Notes under the pieces: model-generated
What the model was told of the DNA's origin: nothing
The model's input: only the letters and a program-made list of their open reading frames with translations
The model's database searches: none
Part shown: one piece after another, positions 32,734 through 42,823 of the stretch
How the letters are laid out: each line of letters opens with the position of its first letter
Position numbering within the stretch: position 1 is the stretch's first letter
Assembly: GCA_030180135.1 (NCBI GenBank)
Contig: CM058237.1
Location: forward strand, 35,299,126-35,363,125
Direction: 5' to 3'
Origin: Orychophragmus violaceus
Taxonomy: Eukaryota; Streptophyta; Magnoliopsida; Brassicales; Brassicaceae
DNA length: 64,000 nucleotides
Made by a program: the position numbers and the translations under genes

Positions 32734-33567
32734 ATGACTACTACAAGCACACAAAACACATTCTCAATCCGGTCTGTTCTCGAGAAGGAGAAGCTGACTG
32801 GAACGAACTTCCTGACGTGGTCTAGGAACTTGAGGCTGGTCCTCAAGCAGGAGAAGAAGGATTATGTCCTTCGTGATCCTCTCCCCGAGAGGCCTGCTAA
32901 CAATGCCGCCAGGACTCTGCATAATGCTTGGGAAAAGCATTCGTCAGATGAAAATGATGTGTATTGCCTTATGTTGGCGACAATGACTGCTGAGCTGCAA
33001 ATGCAGTTCGAGAGTGTGTTGTCACCAATTGAGATAATGGCAAGCCTGAAATCGCTTTTTCAGGAGCAAGCAAGGACTGAGAGGTTTCAAACAGTTAAGA
33101 ACCTCTTAGACTGTAAGTTGGCTGCAAATGCGGCAGTGAGTCCTCATGTCTTGAAGATGATGGGTTATCTCGATCATCTTCAGAAACTCGACTGCCCTAT
33201 CAGCCAGGAACTTGCTTGCGACATCATTCTGCAGTCATTACCTGCAAGCTATGATCAGTTCATTCTGAACTTTAACATGCATGGCTTGAGTAAGACATTG
33301 CCTGAGCTTCACGGAATGCTCAAGACTGCAGAGCCCAACTTGAGGAAAACCGCCAAGGACCCCAATGTGCTTATGGTGCAAAAGGGCAAGGGGTTTAAGA
33401 AATCCTCTGCTAAAGATAAGGGAAAGGCCAAGGCTGTCCAAGTCGCGGACAAGGACACGCCAAAGCCCAAGCCCAAGTCCAAGGCTGGGCCAACTGACAT
33501 ATGCAGGTTCTGTAAAGAACCAGGGCATTGGAGGAGAGAATGTAAGAAATTCCAAGAAGGTCTATAG
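32734..33567 (+). CDS. nested copia gag
   Basis: About 277 aa from ATG 32734 (MTTTSTQNTF). An earlier in-frame ATG at 32650 would add 28 mostly hydrophobic residues from the leader and is less likely. The gag core (LTGTNFLTWSRNLRLVL ... LQSLPASYDQFILNF) is followed by a K-rich linker and one CCHC knuckle CRFCKEPGHWRREC (33503-33544). It ends at TAG 33565-33567, and the same frame continues as pol. Gag forms the particle that packages element RNA. Confidence 0.88.
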   Translation: MTTTSTQNTFSIRSVLEKEKLTGTNFLTWSRNLRLVLKQEKKDYVLRDPLPERPANNAARTLHNAWEKHSSDENDVYCLMLATMTAELQMQFESVLSPIEIMASLKSLFQEQARTERFQTVKNLLDCKLAANAAVSPHVLKMMGYLDHLQKLDCPISQELACDIILQSLPASYDQFILNFNMHGLSKTLPELHGMLKTAEPNLRKTAKDPNVLMVQKGKGFKKSSAKDKGKAKAVQVADKDTPKPKPKSKAGPTDICRFCKEPGHWRRECKKFQEGL

Positions 33568-36500
33568 GAATTGAAGAAGAAGACTCTCGAGACTTCTTCG
33601 ACAGGTATTTTTGTTATAGAAGTTAATACAACTACTTCTGATAATACCTCATGGGTTATGGATACTGGTTGTGGGGCTCATATTTGTACTAATATGCAGG
33701 CACTCAGCAACAGTAGAAGGCTGAAGCAAGGACAAGTGGAGCTACGAGTTGGGAATGGAGCGAAAGTTCCAGCACTAGCTGTAGGCACATACTTGTTGTC
33801 TTTACCTTCGGGATTGATTTTAGAACTCAATAATTGTTATTTTGTACCTGCTATAAGCAGAAATATTATTTCAATTTCTTTGTTGGATTTGGAAGGTTAT
33901 GATTTTTCAGTTAAGAATAAATTATGTTCCTTCAATCGCAACAATTTGTTCTATGGTTCTGCCCCTCTTACGAATGGGCTTTACATACTCGATCAATCCG
34001 CGCCAATTTATAACATTAATACCAAACGGTTCAAACCTAATGAGGAGAACCGAACGTTTCTATGGCATTGTCGTTTAGGTCACATCAGCGAGAAACGCAT
34101 CAAGAGGCTCCATTCGAATGGACTTCTTGGCTCATTTGACTTTGAGTCATGTGAGAAATGCGAATCCTGCATGATGGGCAAAATGACACGGGCCCCCTTT
34201 AATAAACCTAACGAGAGGGCCAGTGACTTGTTGGGCCTGATACACACTGATGTGTGTGGCCCAATGTCCACAAATGCAAGAGGAAACTATCAGTACTTCA
34301 TTACCTTCACTGATGATTTCAGTAGGTATGGATATGTTTATTTAATGAAACATAAGTCTGAATCTTTTGAGAAGTTCAGAGAATTCCAAAATGAAGTACA
34401 GAATCAACTTGGCAAAAGCATTAAGGCTCTTCGGTCCGACCGAGGAGGAGAATACTTAAGCCAAGAATTCAGTGATCATCTAAGAGAGTGTGGGATCGTA
34501 TCCCAACTCACTCCTCCCGGAACACCTCAATGGAATGGTGTGTCTGAGAGGAGAAATCGGACCTTATTGGATATGGTTCGATCTATGATGAGTCACACAG
34601 ACCTTCCAATATCCCTTTGGGGATATGCTCTGCTAACAGCAGTGTTCACTCTAAATAGAGCGCCATCGAAAGCAGTAGCAAAGACACCATATGAATTATG
34701 GACTGGAGTGGCTCCAGTGCTGTCTTATCTTAGAATTTGGGGTTGTGAAGCCTATGTCAAGAGATTAATCTCAGATAAGCTTACACCAAAGTCTGATAAA
34801 TGCTACTTCATTGGTTATCCGAAGGAAACCAAGGCTTATTACTTCTATCTACGTTCCGAGAACAAGATCTTTGTTGCCCGGGATTGTAACTTTCTTGAGA
34901 GGGAGTTTCTCTCTAAGAAAGACAGTGGGAGTAAGGTACTGCTTGAAGAAATTCAAGATGAACAGGATACTACTCAACCTAATGAGGAAGAGCAGCAGGA
35001 GGACCTACAAGAAATTGTAGAGCCTGAACCTGTAGTACCTGAAGTTCGAAGATCCGGGAGGATCCGTCACGAACCCGAGAGATATCAAGGATTCCTCGTG
35101 ACTGACTGTCATGATCTTCTGATCATTGATGGTGATGAACCATCGAACTTCAATCAAGCCATGATGGGCCCAGATTCCTCTAAGTGGTGCAAGGCCACTG
35201 ATTCCGAAATGGACTCCATGTCGGTCAACCAAGTGTTTTCGTTGGTTGACTTACCCGCTGGTGTAAAAGCCATCGAGTGCAAATGGATCTTCAAGAAGAA
35301 GATTGACGTGGATGGAAATGTCCAGATTTATAAAGCCAGGTTGGTGGCAAAAGGTTTCAGACGAGTTCACGGTGTGGATTACGATGAAACCTATTCACCA
35401 GTGGCTATGATGAAATCTATTCGGATTCTACTAGCAACTGCAGCTTTTCATGATTATGAAATTTGGCAGATGGACGTGAAAACCGCCTTCCTGAATGGTA
35501 TTTTGGAAGAGGATGTGTATATGACGCAACCTGACGGTTACATAGATCCAAAGAATGCTGGGAAAGTATGCAAGCTTCATAAATCCATTTATGGATTGAA
35601 GCAAGCATCGAGGAGCTGGAATCTTCGTTTTGATGAAGCGATCAAGCAATTTGACTTCATCAGAAACGAAGAAGAACAATGTGTGTATAAGAAAACTAGT
35701 GGGAGCAAGATAGTATTTCTTATTCTGTATGTTGATGACATACTGCTTCTCGGAAACGACATTCCAATGCTGAAGTCGGTAAAAGACTGGCTTGGAAGTT
35801 GTTTTTCCATGAAAGACATGGGTGAAGCCGCATACGTTCTTGGAATCAAGATCTACCGGGATAGATCTAGAAGGCTGATAGGCTTGTGTCAAGATTCATA
35901 CATTGACAAAGTCCTACAAAGATTCAGCATGAAAGATTCCAAGAAGGGCTTCACGCCAATGGTACATGGCACAACACTAAGCAAGAAGCAGAGCCCTACG
36001 ACGGCTGCTGAGCTTGAGCGCATGAAGAATATTCCTTATGCATCTGCAATAGGATCTGTCATGTATGCCATGATCTGTACTCGTCCTGATGTTGCTTATG
36101 CATTGAGCATGACGAGTAGATACCAGTCAAATCCAGGTGAAAACCATTGGATTGCCGTAAAGAATATCTTGAAGTATCTAAGACATACTAAGGATAAGTT
36201 CTTAGTGTACGGTGGAAGTGATGTGCTTAAAGTCAGTGGATTCACGGACGCAAGTTTCCAGACAGACCAAGATGATTTCCGGTCACAGTCCGGTTATATC
36301 TTTTGTCTGAATGGCGGTGCAATCAGTTGGAGAAGCTCCAAGCAAGACACCGTTGCTGATTCCACTACAGAAGCTGAATATATCGCCGCCTCAGAAGCTG
36401 CGAAGGAAGCTGTTTGGATACGAAAGTTCATTGTTGAACTAGGTGTGATACCAGATGCGGCTGAGCCTCTAGCACTGTTTTGTGATAACAATGGTGCTAT

Positions 36501-36711
36501 TGCTCAGGCAAAGGAACCAAGATCACACCAGAAATCCAAGCATGTTCTAAGAAGATTTCACTTGATACGTGACATCATTAATAGAAAGGAAGTCAAGATC
36601 AGCCGAGTTCAGACAGATGATAACGTCGCTGATCCGTTGACAAAGCCACTCCCAAGGCCTAAGCTCGAGTTTCTGACTGAAGCTGTAGGCATTAGAGACA
36701 TTGAAATGTAA
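33568..36711 (+). CDS. nested copia pol (protease, integrase, RT, RNase H)
   Basis: In frame with gag after a single TAG; no ATG lies at the start, so expression needs readthrough, or this is a nonsense mutation of a fused ORF. Numbering from 33571: protease WVMDTGCGAHIC with Asp31; integrase HCRLGH...CESC, then D227, D290, E326 (D-35-E); RT with MDVKTAFLNG and YVDD (720-723); RNase H with TDASFQ, STTEAEYIAA and DNNGA. All catalytic residues are present and no frameshift is visible. It ends at TAA 36709-36711, 850 bp before the 3' LTR. Confidence 0.9.
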   Translation, partial: ELKKKTLETSSTGIFVIEVNTTTSDNTSWVMDTGCGAHICTNMQALSNSRRLKQGQVELRVGNGAKVPALAVGTYLLSLPSGLILELNNCYFVPAISRNIISISLLDLEGYDFSVKNKLCSFNRNNLFYGSAPLTNGLYILDQSAPIYNINTKRFKPNEENRTFLWHCRLGHISEKRIKRLHSNGLLGSFDFESCEKCESCMMGKMTRAPFNKPNERASDLLGLIHTDVCGPMSTNARGNYQYFITFTDDFSRYGYVYLMKHKSESFEKFREFQNEVQNQLGKSIKALRSDRGGEYLSQEFSDHLRECGIVSQLTPPGTPQWNGVSERRNRTLLDMVRSMMSHTDLPISLWGYALLTAVFTLNRAPSKAVAKTPYELWTGVAPVLSYLRIWGCEAYVKRLISDKLTPKSDKCYFIGYPKETKAYYFYLRSENKIFVARDCNFLEREFLSKKDSGSKVLLEEIQDEQDTTQPNEEEQQEDLQEIVEPEPVVPEVRRSGRIRHEPERYQGFLVTDCHDLLIIDGDEPSNFNQAMMGPDSSKWCKATDSEMDSMSVNQVFSLVDLPAGVKAIECKWIFKKKIDVDGNVQIYKARLVAKGFRRVHGVDYDETYSPVAMMKSIRILLATAAFHDYEIWQMDVKTAFLNGILEEDVYMTQPDGYIDPKNAGKVCKLHKSIYGLKQASRSWNLRFDEAIKQFDFIRNEEEQCVYKKTSGSKIVFLILYVDDILLLGNDIPMLKSVKDWLGSCFSMKDMGEAAYVLGIKIYRDRSRRLIGLCQDSYIDKVLQRFSMKDSKKGFTPMVHGTTLSKKQSPTTAAELERMKNIPYASAIGSVMYAMICTRPDVAYALSMTSRYQSNPGENHWIAVKNILKYLRHTKDKFLVYGGSDVLKVSGFTDASFQTDQDDFRSQSGYIFCLNGGAISWRSSKQDTVADSTTEAEYIAASEAAKEAVWIRKFIVELGVIPDAAEPLALFCDNNGAIAQAKEPRSHQKSKHVLRRFHLIRDIINRKEVKISRVQTDDNVADPLTKPLPRPKLEFLTEAVGIRDIEM

Positions 36712-37560
36712 TCTAAATTTGAGTGGGAGTTTGAGGGCTTTATTTAGTTATTTGATGTGTTCTTGTAAAAACATTTGATGTTTAATGAAATTATTATTTC
36801 AAGATTATTTTAACTGTGATGAAATAATCGTTCCAAAATGATATGAACCATTTTATAGGTCATCGAAGTAAGTAACTTGATCTTGAGTCATCAAAGTCAT
36901 TTAGCTTGATCATGAGACCCTATATTTGATAGATGGATTATATCATCCTGTCCCTAGTCGAAGGTTGTTGAAATTGGAACACCAACAACCGCGTGAGACT
37001 AGATTGATATGTGACTTATGACAAAGTCTCAGTGTGTCATAGATGCGCGGCATCAAAGTCAGTACATAGGTGTATGTTGGGAACATACGACCGGACAAGA
37101 CCCGCTTATAAGAACTCTTCAGGATATTTATATCTGTGTCATAAGAGATTCTTACTACGACTATAGAGTATAGTCCTTAGACCTGAGTTCGCATGCATGT
37201 GACTGCACATGGACTGATGCACTTTGATCATTGTCTAACGCTGTCGTTCTGCGATAGTTATAAGGACCTTGTTTGGGTACATTATGAAATGAGTAGTTTA
37301 CAGTGATGGAACAAGACGGAATTTGTCCCTCCAATATAAATGGAGTGAATATCTCTAGGCCAATCGGAGATTTGAATACTGGAAAATGCATGGCCATGCT
37401 CAAACGGACTGTCCCGAGTCGTTTGGATTGTCAGTATCGAATCAGAGTCCGATGAACAAGATTAGGCTTTATAAGGATGACACTAATCTTGCCTTATGAC
37501 TAATCGAGATATTGAGACAAAAGGATTATGAATACAGAGATTCCAGTACAAGTGGGAGAT
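36712..37560 (+). other. nested copia 3' untranslated region with polypurine tract
   Basis: About 850 bp without a credible ORF, ending in AAGTGGGAGAT directly before the 3' LTR. Confidence 0.8.
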
Positions 37561-38199
37561 TGTTGGAATTGTGTCCAGTAATCTCGGTACTGTCTCTAGA
37601 AAGTAAGAGTATGTCAATGATCAGACATAAGTCATATAATACTGGGGGTCATGATGGCTTGCTAGAGTCCGCTCATGATCTATAAGTCTTGGACTTATTG
37701 CCTTTATTATATGATCCCATATGGGTCACACGCCTAAGCTAACAGGAAAATGTGTAGGAACGGCTTAGCAGAAGTACGGTAAAAGTGCCAGGCATTTGTC
37801 GTACTTAGAGAGAGATTAATGGGTCTGATTAAATCCAAGGGATTTAATCAGATTGGTATTTGGGCCCAAAAGCCCAAAAGGGAAAGAGAAGGGTTTTATA
37901 AACTAAAACCCAAATCTCTTTCTCTCCTAACCCTAACCCAGCCGCGCCTCTCTCTCTCTTCCTGCGCCTCCCACAGCTTGGTCTAGCAGCCTCTCTTCCT
38001 GCTTGGTGTGCGTGTGTGAACCTCTGGAGGAGTTATCACTTGGTGGCTCTCTGATCTCAGACCATACCTTCTCTTTCCGCTGCATAAACAGGTATAAAGT
38101 GAGATCCATAATGTTTCTATTCAAGAGAACCTAGATCCGCATGTTTAGGAACTGTTGAATCTGAGAATTGAATCTGGATTAACACCAAAACATCCTTCA
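37561..38199 (+). repeat. 3' LTR of nested copia
   Basis: 639 bp, nearly identical to the 5' LTR; TTCAC follows at 38200-38204. The gag frame of the host Athila reads three bases into it before a stop. Confidence 0.93.
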
Positions 38200-40056
38200 T
38201 TCACCACTCTCTTCTAGCCTTTTCAGCTCTTCAATCTCTTGTTTAATCACTTCAGACACCTTGGGATATTGCCTAATGGCTTGTGCATAAACATCCTCTT
38301 GAGTGATCTCAGATACATCAGGGAATAGGCGGGCTAGTTCTGCATCAATCTCACTTTCATCCCACGGATCTTCTGCTCGTTCACGACCTGCATCGATCGA
38401 TGCCAGCTGTGTGTCGATCGTTGCATCACTGCAGTTTCTACCCGAGAGTTTTTCACAGAAATCCGAAAATTCTGCCTCAGTCACCAACTCAGCTGTACTT
38501 AGCTCAAATTTCTCCCCTAGATAAGATCCATCATTAATGAGTACAGACCAGGCCTTAATATGAGTCTCTGCAACTCCTTTTCCCTTCATTGAGCTGGACA
38601 TCTGGTTCACCTGAGTGTCCAACTGCTTCATGTGAGTGCTCAGTGACTCAAACTTCCCATTGAGGTCTTGATAGACAGCGTCCAGCTTCTTATTGTTGTC
38701 CACAGAAAGCTTGGTTTGACTCTCCATCAGTTGTTCCATCATAGCCTCCATTTTGCTCTCATGGGCTGTAGGTGCAGGAGGAGTCTGATAGGATGTAGAC
38801 CCATAGGTTCTCTGATTACCTTGTCCATAGGTCTTCTGAAAACCACCAGTCTGTCCACCATTGGAGAATTTGTTCCCCTGTTGATTACCAAATCTATTAC
38901 CTTGGAAACCAGAACCTCCTATGAAATTCACATCTTCTTCCTGAGTTTCCTCCTCAGTCTGAATCACCTCTACATCTTGGGCAAAGTGGACAGCTTTCTT
39001 ACTTGTTAGGAGATTGTAGACTGTGTCCAATCTGGATCTTATATTAGCTATATCAGAATTCTCTACAGTTCCACCAGATTTCTTCCTCCTTTCATCCATT
39101 GTTTTGCAACTGTTGCTGCCAATCAGGTTTTCTATCAACTGCTTAGCCTGTGTAGGAGTCCTGGTGTTGAAATTAGCATTACTGGAATTATCCAGCGCAG
39201 TCTGATAAGGGAGATCTATGCCTCTGAAGAAAATACCAATCAGCTGTACTTCTGTGAATCCATGGTGTGGACAGTCACGCTGATACTGCTTAAATCTCAT
39301 CCAGGCAGTCTTCAAGGGCTCCACAGCTCCTTGGGAAAATGTGAGTATGTCCTGTCTGGACTGATCCGAGCGTGCATCATCATAAAAGTGACGCAGGAAC
39401 TCACTCTTTAAGGCTGTCCAAGTAGTATACTGACCAGGTGCCAGTTGTCTCAGCCATGCACTAGCGTCTCCAGCAAGACTGTGCGGAAATAGCTTAAGGA
39501 ACAGATAGTCCGGGCATACTCCTTCATACTTCATGCCAGTGACTATGTCTTCAAACTTGTCAATGTGATCCATAGGCTGCTCTGTTTGAAGACCATGGAA
39601 AGCAATCTGTCTCATCAGCTGGTAGTAGATGGTTTTTACCTCAAAATCATTCCTCTCAAAAGTAGGAAGCACTAGAGCTGCTCGGTTTGCATGAAACTCA
39701 TCAGGTCTGTTGTAATCAGCTAGTGTCCTCTCATGAACCACCATCTCTCTACCTTGGGCCTGTCCTTGACCCTGGTTTCGGTTCAGCTCCTGTTGCTCAG
39801 GAGGATCAGGGATGACATTCCCTTCAGCATCAACCCGATGCCCAGCAGCATTGTACGGGTTGTCATCTTGGTCCCTCAGGGTACCTTCAGCATCTGGTAT
39901 CAAGATCAAACGTTCTCGTACCATTCTCTCTCTCTTTTCTCTTCTGTTAGCTCTTTCTAAACGTCCAAGTTCCTCTAGTCCGAGATTAAGCAAGCTCGAG
40001 TTCGGATTACTTCGAGTTTTCTGCGTTGGCATAAACTGTCTGTAATCGTCCAGCAA
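38200..40056 (-). pseudogene. Athila gag (5' part of the gag-protease ORF), interrupted by copia
   Basis: About 618 aa open frame. The likely start is the second methionine, MPTQKTRSN (40032), since MPxxKxTRS openings are usual for Athila gag; the first in-frame ATG is at 40056. The core TIYYQLMRQIAFHGL ... GDASAWLRQLAPGQYTTW ... FLRHFYDDARS is the retrotrans_gag domain (residues about 150-250). A Q/G/N-rich stretch and an acidic C-terminal region follow. The frame is intact up to the copia target site (GGTGAA) and resumes at 30402. Before the copia insertion this was one gag-protease ORF of roughly 870 aa. Confidence 0.88.
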
Positions 40057-40286
40057 CGATCGATGCTATCAGTGCAACGATCGATTCAATCCTCAGAATC
40101 GCCTAGTGACGATCAATGCAAGGGATGCAACGATCGACGCAAGGCGAAATTCGTACCTGCGACAGAAAGAAACAGAGAAAAAGTTCAGCAAAATCAAAAA
40201 TAAAAACGAAAAAGAACAAAAACAAAAACAAAAAGAAAAATTTCTAGCAAAAACCCTAAGTTCGGTCCTATCGAAGACTCAAAGAG

Positions 40287-40304
40287 TCCCCGGCAACGGC
40301 GCCA
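40287..40304 (-). other. Athila primer binding site
   Basis: The minus strand reads TGGCGCCGTTGCCGGGGA six bases from the LTR. This is the characteristic Athila PBS. Confidence 0.93.
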
Positions 40305-40310
40305 AAAACT

Positions 40311-41531
40311 TGATAGGTTCTAAGTTTTCCCTATACTAAACTGCAAGTGAACAGCAATGTCAAAGTAGTATATAGGGTTATCGAATCCACAGGGACACTT
40401 GGTCTCAAGAGAATCAAACTATAGGAATAAATACTAGAAATAAGCAAATAGTGAATGGAATAAATTGCGGTGCGAGAAAGTAAATCAGTAGCAGAGATTA
40501 ACGGTTGTGAAGCAAGTAATTAAAAGCGTCAAGCCTAGGGTATTCTCAGGAAATCAGACAAGCAGACAGTTCATTCAGCAAGGATCTAATTAAGCACAGT
40601 TCTAGAACTCAAAACACAGATATAGAATTAACCAAATTCCTTTGCGATAATTCTCTAAGTCTAAGTGCAGCAAACCAAACTTTCGTTTGCGAGAACTAAC
40701 AGATTAAACTAGCAATAAGTCCAAGTTTGATATGTTCACAATTATCCTAAACCAAACTTCCGTTTGCGCAAAGTTTAATTGCCCAATTTAATTAGTTCAG
40801 ATTCCTAAACCCCACTTCCGTGACGTATTTAGCAACCTAAGATCTAGATTCTAATTGATCAGGTTAGAACTAGCTTTAAGCACAATTAAATTGAAGAACA
40901 GATATAGTTATGAATCCTTAACTGAATTTGAACAAGTCTAGCAAGTCATGAAATCCTATGTGAGAAACCCTAAACCTAACTAGGAATCTACTCAGACATA
41001 GATAATGAAAACATAATCATAGAATGAATAAATTGCATAAAAGAATAAGAGTAAAAGGGGTTCGAAATCTTCTCCAAATACAGATGATGTAACAGGTTCA
41101 GATCAGCCCCAAAAAGCTCTAAAATCCTCTGCTCTTAATTATCAAAGTGTATTGTAAAAAGTATATAGCGTCTCTAATAAAAACACTAAAAACTCTATTA
41201 TATAGGCATAATCTCGGCCAAGGGCTTCTTTGTAAATATCAGGAACTTCTGGATCAAAGTGCAATAACTTGATTCTTCTAAACCGCCGAGTTTTTGGCCC
41301 ATCTCGCTGGTGCATCGATCGATGCTAGAGTGCAACGATCGACACCCTTCTCTGTTTCGGACAGTGAACTCTATCTCTCGGCCAAACACTCCAAAAATCT
41401 CCAAAATGCTCCATTATCTCCAATTCAGCTCCCAACCTGATTATACCTGTAAAAGACTCTAAAAGAACACAAAAGACACTAAAAACACACTTATATCATG
41501 GTCTAAAACTAGTAAAAACCATGATATATCA
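40311..41531 (-). repeat. Athila derivative 5' LTR
   Basis: 1221 bp, with about three differences from 27058-28278. CTATATAATAG at 41196-41206 (minus) is a likely TATA box. TCCTG follows at 41532-41536. Confidence 0.92.
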
Positions 41532-42823
41532 TCCTGCCGCGATCGTGAACAATCGACCCACGGCCACCATGTATCCACCGCGAGCGTAGCGAACAGCCTT
41601 GCGGACGCACGCGACCATCCTGCGGACGCGCTTAACCGTCCCGCGGTTGTTGCGCACGTCCTGCGGATACGCGCTGTAGTCCCGAGACGTCTTGCGATCG
41701 CCCGACGGTTGGTTATGGCAGACCGTGGACAGACGCGACCTTTCGCGAACAGACGCGACTGTCCTTGAACAGTCGCGACCATGCGCTGGGCCGTGTACAG
41801 TCTGCCGCGAACCTTCCACCGCGTCCGACTAGTTCAACGATCCGTTCATCCTGCCGCGTCGCGTCCGATCCGAGTTGTTACGTCCGACTGACGCAGTGGA
41901 CTGACCGAGATTGGTTTGCCGGGCTATTCACGTCAGTCCCAACAGACGCATTTCTACCCACGCTTAACCATCCGGTCCTTTCCGACCGTACGCCCAATCG
42001 ACCCGCACTTTCCCGTCAACTGGTTCACGGTCTTGGCCCATGGCCGATCGAGATCTGTTGGGAAAGACACGCCGAATCTTAAGCTAATTATGGCCTAACA
42101 TCCGGTCTACTTCCAGACTAGAGATGAAGAGAATAGCGTACGCGTCAACCCGTTTGATCCAACCCGCTCGGCCGCGGTTGATCCTTTGAGCCGATCACGC
42201 ACTTGGATAAGGTTGTGGTCTTGCCGTGAGTTTTTGATGCATCTCCGGCCATCTTAACCATTTCCCTCTCGCCTTAACCACCACCAAATCCAATCTTACA
42301 TTCGCCGGCCTTCTCTCTAGAATCCGGTCTCTCTCTCTCTAGAACTCTCGCAAATTCAGGCTGGTGCCTTTGGGAGAATTTCTGGATGCTTTCCTTCCCC
42401 ATGGCGTGCGCAAATTAGCCAAGGAATGCCATATTTATAGGCTTCCTTGGCACCAATTTCCTCCAAGCGAATGTCCATGAGTGGTTGGCCGAAAAGTCAC
42501 AACTTCTCTTGGTGACCATTCGCTCGTAACCGCCTGGTCAGCTAGTGTCACTAGCTGACCAGCTGACCCAACACTTGAACACTCAAGCTAGCTGGGTTGA
42601 GCTGGCTGCCAGCTGACCTAGCAGACCAGCTGGACTGTTCAGCTTGTTTCAGCTGAACACTCTTGGTTCAGCTCGGCTAAGCTCATCTCCCACTGGACTT
42701 AGCTCTTTTTAGATCTTGGAACACTTCTTATTAGTCTTTACGACGAGTCGTAAACTCTTTTTGGTTCCAAGTCTCCTTTCCCCAATCCTCCTAGGGTGGG
42801 GTACCTGGTTCCGGGATGTTACA
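41532..42823 (-). repeat. LARD0 3' LTR, segment 3 of 3
   Basis: Completes the LTR. The three segments together give about 2.92 kb without the TSD copies, as long as the intact LTR. It ends GGGATGTTACA. Confidence 0.9.

Larger units (their letters stand above)
30403..38199 (+). mobile_element. nested Ty1/copia retrotransposon, almost intact
   Basis: LTRs 30403-31039 and 37561-38199 (637 and 639 bp; two substitutions and one TC indel by eye), PBS 31041-31052, gag 32734-33567, pol 33571-36711, polypurine tract 37549-37560 and a perfect TSD TTCAC. The only visible lesion is an in-frame TAG between gag and pol. A 1.7-kb leader precedes gag. This is the last insertion in the nest, four levels deep (LINE, LARD0, Athila, copia). 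Confidence 0.95.
27058..41531 (-). mobile_element. Athila-type gypsy derivative (gag-protease only), interrupted by a copia element
   Basis: The LTRs are 27058-28278 and 40311-41531, both 1221 bp (TGATAGGTTC...GATATATCA), with about three differences by eye. The TSD TCCTG is perfect (27053-27057 and 41532-41536). The PBS on the minus strand is the Athila type TGGCGCCGTTGCCGGGGA. Gag and protease form one frame, split by the nested copia. The protease end is followed directly by the CGCTGGGTGGGAGGCAACC stretch that usually lies after the end of pol in Athila elements. RT, RNase H and integrase are therefore absent. Confidence 0.92.
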
